Source: Lingula anatina | Lineage: Eukaryota > Brachiopoda > Lingulata > Lingulida > Lingulidae | Assembly: GCF_001039355.2 (NCBI RefSeq) | Contig: NW_019775469.1 | Span: forward strand, 401,309-465,308 | DNA length: 64,000 nucleotides | Direction of reading: 5' to 3' | Shown here: piece by piece, positions 13,040-41,882 of the stretch | Layout: each line of letters begins with the position of its first letter | Position numbering within the stretch: position 1 is the first letter of the stretch | Program-made: the position numbers and the translations under genes | Notes under the pieces: model-generated | What the model was told of the DNA's origin: nothing | What the model saw: only the letters and a program-made list of their open reading frames with translations | Database searches by the model: none

Positions 13040-14430
13040 AGACAAGAAGAAAGCGTTGTCTTAAAAAAATATCACAGACAATGTGAACAAGACGGGAACA
13101 TTAAGCTAGCTTATGAAAAAAGATAATAGGACAAATAAAGTTTTACATAAAATATCAACAAAAAATTAATCTAAGTTTTGCGTTTCTCAGCGCGCAAGTT
13201 TGTGTACAGGCAGTTCAGTCATACGAATGACAACGTATAGACTTGATACCGATCAATCAATCAATTGATCGATCAATTTTGATGCTGGTGCCATCTGTTA
13301 CACTATTATATACATGCATTGTTGGTATATTATTCATTCAGATCATTGTTCTCATCTATAACCTCACCTGTTTCTTTTTCTGTTTTTTTTTTTTTTTAAT
13401 TTGTCATCAAAACTCTGTATACCAAATTGGAAATTGTTAGTGTCAGAGGATTATTAGTGTCAGTGAATTCATAAAATATACTGTACCTAGAAGTTAAGTG
13501 ATTTCATTTTATGATTATTAAAAGTAAAAAAAATCATGGTCTGTTACAATTTACTCATTTGTCTGAATGTTCAGCATCATGTCATGGTTATAAGTACATT
13601 CTGAAAGCAACATCAAACCATGGCTTACAAATTAAAAATTTACTATCCAACTCGCATACTCACCACTTAAATAGGGGTTAATACATGTAGTTAAAGGAGG
13701 GGCGGTAGACGGAAATATATGTATACTTTTTTTCTCTGCAAGACAAACAGGCTTACCTGAAATGCACTTGATCATATATTTGTGAAAAAAGACAATGACA
13801 CTTTTTGACTGATTTACGGAGACAAGAAACCCTTATCACTGTTTGTCTTTTTAATACCTGATCATACCTACCATTTTATATCTTCAATTTCTGCAACAAT
13901 AGGACAATTACAACGAGTGGGCTGCTTGCTATCGCATAGTGAAACAGAACAACTTCACAGTGCATCGGAACACAAAATATAATCCTTTGGTTGGCTTATG
14001 AGTTAAAATTACATATCTCTATTAAATTTATTAACAAATATACCCCATATCATATCATATCGGCGGAAATAACAGAGCGATTCGATAGGGCATTTAATTT
14101 TTCTTTGGTAGGATGAATGTTCAGTCGTCCCACAGGTATATTAATTACTAAACTTAAATTAAAGTTTTGGAATGACTTGATGCTGTGCTTGATTTGAATG
14201 ACAACTGCCTAATGTAGAATTTTCACATTCACTCCTTAGTAAGCCTACACCTTTCTCCCCCCCCCCCCCCAAAAAAAAAAAAGGACAAAAATCAGAACAA
14301 CTATTATATCGTCTGAATTACAAAATCCCCACTAAAGTCTTTTCATTTTTTCAAAGAAGATTTGTCTATGTCTGCTATGAAATCCACTATTCAGATATGT
14401 GTGTTACACCATCTAGCACATAGACAAGAT
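13040..14430. other. Spacer between genes A and B
   Basis: No supported gene. It holds a poly-T run at about 13383-13397, a poly-C/poly-A run at about 14258-14281 and AT-rich unique sequence. A TCAATCAATTGATCGATCAA palindromic stretch lies at about 13254-13276. Confidence 0.45.
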
Positions 14431-14433
14431 ACG

Positions 14434-14466
14434 TGGGAGTGGCGTGATAAGGGTCGGGGGCGTGGC
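14434..14466. repeat. Stray GGGCGTGGC repeat upstream of gene B
   Basis: The stretch GTGGCGTGATAAGGGTCGGG followed by GGCGTGGC resembles the degenerate minisatellite found after the stop codons of genes A and B. It could be the 3' remnant of a further, otherwise deleted family member just upstream of gene B, or an independent seed of the repeat. Confidence 0.4.
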
Positions 14467-14689
14467 AAAATACTGCTTGCTGGTTGGCTTATAGTTATCA
14501 GTGATTAGCAGGCAGCAGTAGGTCAAGGTTTATTGAAAGATTTGCAGATTTCACGCAGTAATCTACTATGTATATACATACATTGTAACTGCTTATACCG
14601 GATAGCTCATGACATTTGAACGTTCAATCTTCGTCACTGCAGGTTACAATGCAAGACAATAACCATACACTCAAACACCTGCTGCAACC

Positions 14690-17600
14690 ATGCTTCGAAT
14701 AGTTCTTCTTTGGATGCTACTGCTCAATTCATATAGTGCAGAAAGGTGTTCAATGATTTACAAAGATTTCCATCTGTCTAAAGAAAAAGAAACATACAAC
14801 TGTGCGGTAACTTGGATCTCCGTTGTGACCGAATTTAGCTGGGACGCTAAAATAGACTTCAGTTCGCCTGTGTCACATTTCAAGGTAAGGTTCCTTTACT
14901 ATTAATCTCACATTGAACCGTCCTCCCATTCCAAAAAAAAAAACATTTTGGAACGAACGTTGTTCTTAACTTAAATTTTAAATCTAAAATTTTGGGCTGT
15001 TTCAATTGAGGAGAATCTGACGTAGTCCGTTGTATGGACGTTATTATATGCCTAAAACATTAACCATTTTATGTTAATTTTATAGGTACACACTAAACAA
15101 TTTTGTTCCCGTCATAAAACCTTGCACAAAAGCAACACAAACATAACCATGTATTTTTGTACATAAGGACAAAAACACACACTAATGCCCAAATGTTTAA
15201 CATGACGACGAAGGACATGACTGCATGCCAACAATAAACCACCAAGATATAATAATTGATGTTAATGAATATAAATAAAAATCTATCCATTGTCAAGTTA
15301 AGTGAAGTGACCATATGATAATGATGAGTAACGGTGCGCAGGAGGAATAGATAAAGTAGCCTCTCCTTAAACTAGAACGGCTTATTCGATCATTGCCTCA
15401 TTAATGCACCACGATTCGAGTTTTTTTAATCGTTGGTTTATCCCATTCTTTTACACATCTTTCTGTTGGAGCTTGGCGGAATATGTACCGACTCTGAGGA
15501 CTCTGAGGAAGTTCCATGACATATATAAATATGAGAAATCTTGGACATCTATAATTTGAATGGCACTTAATTGCTGAATGTAATTCAGAAGTATAGTGTT
15601 TTAAATTTAGTCTTTTTTTCACCGTTCATCTGGCCTCGTCCATTTCAGCCAGTTCCGCTAGTATAACTATAAGTTTGTGCTTCTAGTTTTGGTTGCCTGT
15701 CCTCTGTTGTTTCAAGTGTGTATTTGTTCTTGTTAAATTTGTAAATATTGAATTCAAAGAAATTGGTATACTCTCTCTCTCTCTCTCTCTCTCATGTAAC
15801 CTTATGTGTGTTTGCGAAGCCGTAAATAATGGACAGGGAGAGAGTTGTTACTGTGCAGAAACAAAGAGATCTTTTCTCAAGCAGCGATGGTTAACGAAAT
15901 ACAGACTTTTTTAGTATCATATTGCGTGAATACAATTTCTAACTTATCTTTCAGATGCTAAATCCTTGCGATGTGTCGGAAACACTAAACAAAACGACCT
16001 TCATAGTGCACGGTCGTCATTGGATGTCAGAGAAAAATGGATCGTTCGTCTTAGGTTTAAACTGGAGAGGCAACGCTAAAACATTGTCAGTTACAATGTG
16101 CGGGTCAAAATATTCGTTACAGTTCTCAATACCGGAAAAAACAACGAATAAATTAAATGAAGGTAGGTCCGACCTTGGACATTATATTCGTAATTTTGCC
16201 CATGGTCTGACCAATGAGCTAAATTAAATATATCTGGTCGGGCCTTCTTACCCTGCTTTCTTACCCTGTTTTTAAAAATTGGAGTAACAACCGGACATAC
16301 ATGTATTATTTTCCTACCCCTTTGTAACCCTCAGACTTCTGGGGCAATCTACAATGTGTTGTCATAGTTTAACATATGTGGTCAATATCTCCAAGGTATT
16401 TAATTCTTTTTAGATTAAAATCAAAATTACCACTGTTATTGTTTCCCTTTAATTAAAAAAAAAAACGTTAAATTGTCTAAATATTTATAATGAGGATGCA
16501 ATAATACTATATATTTTCATTTTATTTGAAAAATTCGGTTCTGAATAAGGAATATTATAATCCCCCGTGTCACGGTCAATGATACATCAACAGATATCAT
16601 ATCTATTCTGGTGTTTGAATGAGTTGTTAGTCGTTCAAACTTGGGGGGGGGGGGAGAACAGTATAAATTTTGTGGAATCATATTGACCTATCCATATATT
16701 GCAGATTTTGCTCAATCCAAGTGCTTAACGTCAGAGGATATGAAAAAAGAATGGTGGGAATGCTCTCACCTTTGCAGGTGCCAGGGTATTGGGAATTACG
16801 TATGTGGACCAGACAGGTAGGTGGGAGAAGAAACGATTTAGGATTTTGGAAATATCCCTGTTGAAAGAAAACTTTGGATATATTTGCGTCTTAAGTCATG
16901 AATATGAATAAGTTACGGGTATTTTAAACTCTTTAATATTAATCGTAAAGTTGTTAATTGTCGTATAAATGATCAGTCGTTAATAAACTAGCGGAAATCC
17001 TGTTTAGTTGCAACTAGGCTCTCGTTTTATTGGGGTTAGCATGTTTTGCCAAATGAATGTCAATTCACATTGATACACAATCACGCAGCATTAGACTATA
17101 TACCGGGGAATAGTGGAAAAAAGTCTTCTGGTGTTTATTGGGGGCTTCAAACTGTTAACCGTGATGTTATACCGATTTTGGAAGCGTTTTGCTCTGCAAA
17201 TAATGGGGAAATGTCAATAAATATTTGAGTTTTAATACTAAAAGGCACGAAAAGAATTATCAATGTACCATTACGTAACAACTCCATGAAAGTCATTTGG
17301 ATCAGTGTCAATGATGATGGATCATTTGTTTAATTATTAACTGCTAGAGAACTGACCATCTAACTTATCTCAGCAAATATGTTCAAATTTGTTCGATGAA
17401 CATAAAATATGTTGCCCTTATAGTTTGTAGATGGCCTAAAGTGATAGTAAATAGACTAGGTTTGATATTAACATTATTCTTATATTTCTCTGTTTACTTT
17501 TTTTAAATATAAATTTCAATTCGTAGTATATATATAATTACCAGTTTTGCAGTGCATTTCCCACAAAATTACACAAAGTTACATGGAATCCATATATTTC

Positions 17601-17747
17601 AGATGTGCAGCATATAATGATATGAAAGCCCTGAATACGTCGGCAGAGTGGACAACTTGGTGTCAGGTGATAAAACCAACACTCAGGGTGGACAACAGTG
17701 ACCATTATTGTATTCGGCAGTTTTGCCAGGACTACGGGGTGGTATAA
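14690..17747 (+). CDS. Gene B: secreted cysteine-rich protein, paralogue of gene A (4 exons)
   Basis: Exons 14690-14884, 15955-16162, 16705-16816 and 17603-17747 join in phases 0, 1 and 2, exactly as in gene A, into 219 residues. Exons 2-4 have the same lengths as in gene A (208, 112 and 145 nt). Signal peptide MLRIVLLWMLLLNSYSAE is followed by RCSMIYKDF. The mature protein has about 13 cysteines, one more than gene A: exon 1 has TYNCAVTW where gene A has TYSFEITW. Exon 3 is almost identical to gene A (WWECSHLCRCQGIGNYVC), as is exon 4, while the second half of exon 2 has diverged strongly. Sequons NKT, NGS and NTS are kept. Intron 1 contains a dead copy of the gene A-type first exon. Family and function unrecognised, as for gene A. 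Confidence 0.8.
15385..15650 (+). pseudogene. Decayed type-A first exon inside gene B intron 1
   Basis: Aligns with gene A exon 1 and its flanks (10282-10560): leader CATTGCCTCATTAATGCACC matches gene A's CATTGTCTTATAAGTGCACC, then ACGATTCGAGTTTTT matches ATGATTCGAGTTTTT. The start codon is therefore ACG (15411). The frame is shifted and stopped, and the donor GAG|gtaagt has become AAATTTAGT. The downstream intron strip is still alignable (CACCGTTCATCTGGCC against ACCCGTTCATATGGCC). It is in the sense orientation between the live type-B exon and exon 2 of gene B, the order expected for an old alternative first exon. Confidence 0.8.
15771..15793. repeat. CT microsatellite
   Basis: Eleven or so CT units in intron 1 of gene B. 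Confidence 0.9.
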
Positions 17748-17935
17748 AAAGGGGCGTGGCTTTAATGTGACATAGAAAGGGGCGTGGCGTCCATGTGATG
17801 AAGGGCGAGACATGACTGATGCGGTTCTGAAAGAGAGGCTGAGGATTGGCATGAAAAGGGCGTGACCATATGATAATAGGGGTGTGACTATTAGATGGAA
17901 ATAAAGGTGCATGGTTTCCATATGGTATAGAAAAG
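17738..17935. repeat. Degenerate GGGCGTGGC minisatellite over gene B stop
   Basis: Starts at the gene B stop (GGTATAAAAAGGGGCGTGGC) and continues as diverging units (GACATAGAAAGGGGCGTGGC, then GAAAAGGGCGTGACC and AATAGGGGTGTGAC). Same origin as the repeat in gene A but more decayed, and with TAA rather than TAG as the stop. Confidence 0.75.
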
Positions 17936-18148
17936 TTTATATCTACATGTATATGGGGTTGCATACAACGATCCGAACACTTGCTGAGGTGTGCTACGGC
18001 TATGGACATGGTTTTATTGGGTGTAATATATGAGTGATGACCATATATTACGCCCATTGTAAAAGAAAAAAACTCCTGGTGCGATCTTTCAAAAACCACA
18101 CCGCGCAGCGTAAAAAAAAGACAAGACAATAGCGCCACCTTTCACCAA

Positions 18149-18154
18149 AATAAA
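18149..18154 (+). promoter_or_regulatory. Candidate polyadenylation signal, gene B
   Basis: AATAAA about 400 bp past the stop, just beyond the point where similarity to the gene A 3' flank fades. An earlier AATAAA lies at about 17900 inside the repeat region. Confidence 0.35.
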
Positions 18155-18159
18155 ACATT

Positions 18160-20390
18160 TGAGCATCTTACTTTAAAAGGTGCTCCAAACTGTTTCAGTC
18201 ATACAAATAGCAACGGAACCGACAGCATTTTACTGTAATCTGGATTTCCGAAAAGAGTTAAATAAAATTATTCCTGAGGCAGGAAATATGCATCAACTTA
18301 ACCCATGTTGTGAAAAGGAGGAATAATACTTTATAAATGACATCGTCGGTTTTACCGAACTTTGAAGTAAAACGCAATACTACTGTGGCAATACCACTAA
18401 CGCATTCAGGTGATCAACTTTGTGCTTTATTTAAAAAAGAGATTGACCACTGTATTAGTTTATGGGGAAATTACGTTTTCTATAGATTTGGATACAAATG
18501 AAATATCAATTACTTCTGAACAATGCATCAGAAAAAAATGTCCCTTACAACCCTATGATCATCTACAAAATAGAAAAGAATTTAAATAAACGGATTCACA
18601 ATAAAAGGGTAAGTGAAACGACGAGAGTCGGGCGTTTTCTACTATGTCGGATAGAAGGATAAACTGTTTACCTGTTCATGATGTTTGCTATTTCACTAAC
18701 AATGTGTGCTGATCGTAGTCTTGAGTAGTCGCAGTCTAGGGACGCCTCCTTGGGAAATTCAGGGTAGTGGGGAGGGGGGGGGGGTTTAATAAAATATAAC
18801 TGAATTTGTATGTTTGCTGCCTTTCGGCATGTCATGTGGACAGGAAGCCATGTATGTATAGCACGCTTTCTATACTGATTCTTTAAGTTATAATGAAGTT
18901 TACATTACAAAAGAAAAAATAGAAAGAAACAAAAAAAGAAAGAAATAGAAAAATAGCAACGCTATTTGTAATTTGAAACATTTCCGTCGATTTACACCAT
19001 GGATCTTACAATTATGTACTTCTGAAACCATAATCAAATCAGTCTGTGAAATGAATCATTGCAAATTATGATGTAAACACATTTCTGGTCTTATCTAAGC
19101 GGAGGCACGAGAGCTAAAGTATCATCTTACAGGTGCAAAATTAGCATTTATGTTTCGTGTTTCAGTGACATGTTCTTCTAAGCGGCTACCGTAGGCGTTA
19201 CAAGGTTGATTTAAAGATATTTACCATCAGTTAAGTGACTGAAGTGGCGAATTTCCATTTTAAAGTATATCAAATTACATATTATGCCTGGTGGCTTAAA
19301 AGAATTGTTGTTTTCATTTAACCCATTTTTGCGTGTTGTTATAAATGTTCCTGTCTCAGAGGAAGCCTTACATGTATGCTGCGTATTCAGTTGATAATCC
19401 ATTACAGGAATTGGCCAGTACGGTACATGGGCTTCTTCTTGAGTCTTTCTCTTTTCTTTTTGGATAATTTTTTTTATCTCGAACCTGCGTGCATGATACA
19501 CCTCTACAAGAATACGTTTTCAGCGAGATGAAAATGCAAGGAAAGCGAATGACCCTTCAACGATAACTAAAAAAAAACGTTTGAGTAGTTTTTAGAGTTA
19601 AAATCACAATGAAGCAATGTCTGATTAGTCCTGAAATTTTAAGACAGACGCAAGGAAAACATGTTAATTGTACCCCGATGTAGAAGGGGTGTCACAAGTG
19701 TAAGGGGAGGGGAAGTCAGGTTACCTTGTTTGACCTTTAGGAAAAAAAGGGGAAAAAACTTGCACACAAATTTGTGTCGAGTCATATCGATAGCGCATCT
19801 GACAAGAAGAAATTATCTGTTGTTAAACAAAGAGGTTTTCACTGGCAACTTCTTCAACGTCCCGCTCGCGGCATTAGCTGTAAACGATAAGCTACTGTAC
19901 AACATAAATTCCAAACAAAAAATAAAGATGCCGAGATAAAAGATAAGGACTGGCTATGAATAGGAGACGTCGCACGAATTCAACTTGAGCGACAGCGAAA
20001 TGCCTTGATTAGGTATTTTTATTTCTCTAACCGTCCAAGCACGTTAAAACTCCTATGTCTTTTTTTAACTCTAGAAATATTTAGAAACGGCCAATTTTCT
20101 GGAGAAAGCACCCCGGATTTGCTGCAAAAATTACACGTCAGTTCATCACCCTAACGGTTAGTTACATTGTAGCAAGTCTAGGACAAATGCATTCGTGCAC
20201 CCAATTTGGTTTTTTTTTTTAAAACTGAATCCTTTTTTTGTTTCGTTTTCTTTTGTTTGTGTATCAATTTGGGCCATTTTGCTCAATGCTTAAGAATATC
20301 AAATAACTGCCGCAGATTCTTTATCTGTATACATTAAGTTGGCGTGCGAGTTGGCGTTAGCTCTTCAGGCTGCCACCCCGGGTGCATGTA
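18160..20390. other. Intergenic region, no gene seen
   Basis: No open frame with splice context or recognisable motif. It contains G runs near 18775, an A/G-rich stretch near 18910-18955 and poly-T near 20210. An open frame at 19661-19939 (92 codons, very basic) has no family resemblance and I do not call it. Confidence 0.45.
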
Positions 20391-20642
20391 GTTGTGACGT
20401 CCTCAGCCTAATGCACGGCTTCATCATCTCCACGCTCACGCACATGCTACTTTGTTGTTATTATTAGCGTCAGTTGTGGGGCATTTACTAACCGGACAGT
20501 CGCGTGCTAGGCGGCCGTTCTGGCTGGACAAAACTGATAACGCTTAGACTGACCAAGGAGATAATACTTTCTCTAGTCAAAGATTTGAGTGGTCGTTCTG
20601 ATAACGGAGCAGATACAGCTCAGATTTAAGGATATATTTCAG
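20390..20642 (+). promoter_or_regulatory. Candidate promoter and non-coding first exon
   Basis: This patch is clearly less AT-rich than its surroundings. It includes GTGACGTCC (CRE-like), GCACGGCTTCATCATCTCC and TAGGCGGCCGTTCTGGC, and ends in ATATTTCAG followed by a good donor GTGAGATT at 20643. No initiator ATG opens a useful frame. It could be an upstream alternative first exon of the membrane receptor whose ATG exon is at 24847, or of an unannotated transcript. Inference only. Confidence 0.3.
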
Positions 20643-20649
20643 GTGAGAT

Positions 20650-23600
20650 TCCTTTTTTATCGCTAAGGTTGTTGAGTTCAATGTAATTTTTGTTGTCGTA
20701 CAAAAGATACTGATATCTGGGGTGTATTATCAAACTTGGGCTGATGCTTTATCTTTTGCTGTGATCAAAAGCTAAAAAAACGTTATTCACGTGAACTAAA
20801 ATCACTGAATTACACGTATCTAGTTTAATATTTGAAAACGTCTCGCTCGATAGTCGAAAACTTTCAACAACAGATATAAAACAAAGCTCAGCTAATTGTA
20901 AACCGTACTCAAAATAACAAAACGGGGATAAAGATGTCAGGTAGCCACTCGTATTTTTGGTGATTTATGCTTCAGAGACGCTCATTCGACATTAATTTTA
21001 CCCGGGTCATATGCACTATACATCGCCCCCTTCATAACAGGCAGGTGTTTGGCAGCTGTTACATATAACAGTTATCTGTATGCTTTGTCACATTTGATTT
21101 TTACTAGAGAAACAAATAAGATGTGAATAGAATATAAAATGTACACGTGTTGTCATATGAGTTTTCCGGTAAAACAAAAACACAGGATGCTAAGATTAAA
21201 AACGCCAAGGCCTCTTTATTCAACGTCCGGAGTTCGGGAGGAAGCCACACGTTGTCATTATTTGTTTGTTTGTTTATTTATCTGTTACTCCCTTTATTTT
21301 TGACTGGTAATTGTTGAATGTAACATAATATAACATAATTGTGTAAAAATACCAAACGGATGAGTTTGCAGGGGACCTTACCGATAATCAAAGATGAAAT
21401 GACTTTTAGGTTCCAAAACGGTCTAAGTCAAGGCATCACACCACCCACAACGAGCTTCATTTATTGAGATCTGTGTTGCATCGAATAAATGTTGAATGAG
21501 ACAACATTAATACTCGCAAATTTCTCGATAGACGACACTTTGACTCTTAAGTAAGTTGGGACAAAAGAAAATGCCTGGTAAGTCGAAAAGCGGCGTGAAA
21601 TAAGGTGGTCCCGCACGCCTACTAGAGTTTCCATTCAACTGGGTCTTAAATTTATCGACTACTTTTTGAAAAGTGAAACAGGTGTTCCTTAAAATGTATA
21701 TGACTTTATCACACCAAATTACATGCAGTTTACTCTTCCCAAAAATTTTAAAATAAGAAAAATAGTCTGAAATGCGATTAACATGATATACTATAATCGG
21801 CCTTGACTTTGTTGTAAAACCTATTTGAAAAATATCTTCATGCACCAGTGGTGTCCATGACAGGTAATTAATTGAATCTCCTGACATCTATCGTTAGCAT
21901 TAACGTTTTCTCTCTGCTATACATTAAAGGAAAATCACAGTCCAAGCCCCTTCACCTAGGTTTGTCAGTGACCTATACGCTTGTTACGTGTACGACCAGG
22001 ATAGAGCCGTATACATACGCTCTTTTTCACCGTATCGCGATTGGTGGGGGAGTTTGGTTTTACTTTTTAGCACGAAATATTGGGGCTACTTCAATTCAGA
22101 ATAAATCCGTTGAAAAATCATTTAAATAAGGTAAGCATTGGTCGAAAACATCAGTTATTTTTCTCTAATTATAAAACAACCACAATATTTCATTTAAATG
22201 GCTGCTACTAATTTACCTTGGGTCAAATAGTTTTAAATATTTGTTTTAAAAGTTTTCGGTATTTTTTGTTGTTGTTCAAGGAGTTATACGAGACGACCCT
22301 CCTTGTTTTGTACCTCCTTTGCCAGTGGTACGTATAAAAGAGGAGGATTCTCATTAAGCTGAGGAAATCGGGGTTATTCCACATGTGCATGGTGGTTTGG
22401 ATGTTCCTTAAGGAAATTGCTTCTCCGATGCCTCTTTATCTTTATCCTGTTTTCAGACTTTTCATGCAATTGAAATCTGGAAGAATACCAAAAACACGTG
22501 TTTTTAAATCGATGCAGATGGATATAAAATACAAAATTAAATATCAGTGGTGTTAAAAGCGTCACAGACATGTATAACCCTATACGGGTGTAGTGAACCG
22601 TTAATATGATTATTAACGCTTTATATGGAGCTGACATTCCTGTCAACTAAAAGATACAGCCTATAAATCCAAATTAAACACAACATACATCATTTCTCTA
22701 GTAATCGCTTCCATCACGTCAAATTGTTTTGTCGCATAAAACATATTACTAAGTATATAACCAACCCAACTCCTCCCTCGACTCCGCACACAAATAAAAA
22801 TAAGAAAATGGGGCGTCATCGAAAGAGAGAGAGAGAGAGAGAGGAAGAAAGAGAGAGAGTAACTGTGTGCGAACGTTGTATTCACAACTCGCTGCCTGCT
22901 GCAAGTGCTGCAATTAATGCACTTTGAACTTAACTTCATTGCACATCATTCGACAGCTTTGGTAATTCACTTTGCACTATTCTAATACCATTATACGATA
23001 AGGGCATTTCAGGTGACACGAAATGTTTGGGTCAAGTAATTTGATGCCAAGTGTAATAAAAATGTCACCTGAAGATGACGATCATATTCAAGATATAGTA
23101 ATCGCGTAAAAAAGGACAACGTTAGTTTTCGGGAACGACTACATACAAAGAAACAGTTAATAAAACTATTTGTTACACGACGTAGACTCATAAAAGTTTT
23201 TAAATGAATAATTCATGACTTAACGTAGATGACGGCGATTACAGATTTTCAGTCCAAAGGCAGTCTGCGATTACAACGAATGTACGATTTTTTGTTGTTC
23301 GTTTCTAATTGAGTAAACTTTTGCTCTCTCTCTCTATCAGATTACGGAACCAACTGAAACGCTTTATATATTCCCCAATATAATGCTTCTATTTCAACAA
23401 ACCCTGTACATCGCAAATTATTTGGATGATATATTTTTTAGGTCAGTGAATAAGCTTTAATGCTGTTTTTCTGTAGACATCTAAGGTTTCCTCATTGAAA
23501 TAAAGAGTTTACGCCATAGAGTCAGATGGAAACGGAGGTGAGATTTTTCGCTTTGACTGAGAATGCGTTAATCATACTGGAACGTATCTAAATGGAACCA

Positions 23601-24170
23601 AAAAATAATTAAATAGATAAAATAAAAAACATCTACAGTGGCACCACCATTTACCGCTCCTAGTACACTAACTGTAATATTGTGGTTACGGTGACCTGAA
23701 AGACAACGAATATAAAGAGATCAGCAGGTTGTGTCTATTCTGCCATTTTGTGTCATCCCCTTACGGCCGTTTGTCACCACTAACTTGACAAACCTGGCGC
23801 ATGGTACGACTATGTTCAAATTGAAAATTATGAATTATGCTTTAAATATTATTTGGTTTGAATGTCAGTTGAAACCTGGACAAGTAATTCGTATTATTTG
23901 TCCAAGGTTGAAAATAGTTGAAGACAGAGACAAAATGTACCTATTTTCTGTCATTGTTTTTAGGGACATGAACTTATGGGGATAAAAGCTCCATACCCTG
24001 AAAGTATCGTTAACCTGCAATTACGCGTGTAAAAAAGAATCCACATCAATTCAATTGCAAATCCCGGAGACAATTGTTGACTATGATCATTATAATCATA
24101 ATAATTGTTTTTTAAAAAATGTTTTAAATATATATAGGCAAGAGGTCATAATCCTTACGATTATCAAGAA
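20650..24170. other. Intergenic region, no gene seen
   Basis: AT-rich, with a GA microsatellite at about 22825-22858 and a short CT run at about 23322-23335. The longest frame, 21507-21887 on the minus strand, has no recognisable motif, no splice context and normal AT-rich composition, so I regard it as chance. Confidence 0.45.
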
Positions 24171-24175
24171 AAACA

Positions 24176-24287
24176 CATATAAAAGTTAGAGGAACTCCTC
24201 GGACCGAATAGTGCACTGAGCACCGCTTTAAAGAGTTGCGCGGTAGACGTGTCGGTGACTTGTTCCACTGTGTGAAGACCATTCGAG
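24176..24287 (+). promoter_or_regulatory. TATA promoter and non-coding exon 1 of the receptor gene
   Basis: CATATAAAAGTT at about 24176-24187 is a TATA box. About 30 bp downstream begins a GC-richer stretch (about 24205-24287) that ends ATTCGAG and meets a donor GTTAGT at 24288. The next good acceptor, CTACAG at 24841-24846, opens the ATG exon. This spacing fits a 5' UTR exon of the receptor gene. Confidence 0.5.
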
Positions 24288-24852
24288 GTTAGTCACCATC
24301 AAACTATCAGTTACTTGAAGAATAAGTATATGTGTGTTTATTGCTCGCCGCCCGTTGTCCTGAAAATGGGTGATCGTGTTTAATATACCATGATACAGGA
24401 CAACGGTACTGTATGGGTTTCAAATAGTTTGGAAAATGGTAGATTTCAGGACACGGTAAAATAGACATTCTACCCTCCACTCCTTAAGTTAAAGTGCAGG
24501 AAAAAAATCTGAAGCGGATGCTACTCATGATACGATTATTACTCCACGTCTGATATTTACATTGAGATCTACAGTTAAATGAAACTGCAGCTAATGTAAT
24601 GGGGGCAAATTGGCGTGATGCATGAAGTATTACATCAACCGAGCTTCACTTGATTACACGAACTACTGGTAATGACAATGCATAAAAAGGATCATGCGTA
24701 ATAAATGATCATTTGGGAATCCATAACCTGCTTATGGAGGACAAATTGGTAACCAAGTTTTTACCTCGCTGAATAAAGGTTATTATCATTTTCATTAGTA
24801 TATCTATTAAAAAAAGATCATATTTGCTTGTGTGTTTTTCCTACAGATAAAC

Positions 24853-41586
<16,734 letters not shown>

Positions 41587-41882
41587 AAAGAGTTTTCATT
41601 TCTTAAAGTAAAGACACGATGAGTCAATATTTGTATAGGATACAGATAGGTGGCAAGGCATGGGGCTTGAACAGTGTCTTGAACAAGATGTTATTATATT
41701 CTTCGCACAGTCTTGCCTTTGCTACAAGCTCACTTTGCAATTCAGTTCCTCTATGCAGTATGATTTACAAACTTTGTAAAATATAGCACAACAGATCTGT
41801 AAATGATGCATGATAAGATATTCAGGACATTTTCCAAAGGAAACGGAAAATTTTAATACACTTTTGTGTATATGTGGTGCGA

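Noticed and set aside
19661-19939. 92-codon basic frame on the plus strand
   Set aside because: No recognisable domain, no promoter or polyadenylation context; length is within chance for the window.
21507-21887. 126-codon frame on the minus strand
   Set aside because: No motif, no splice-site context, no neighbour support and composition of ordinary AT-rich intergenic DNA.
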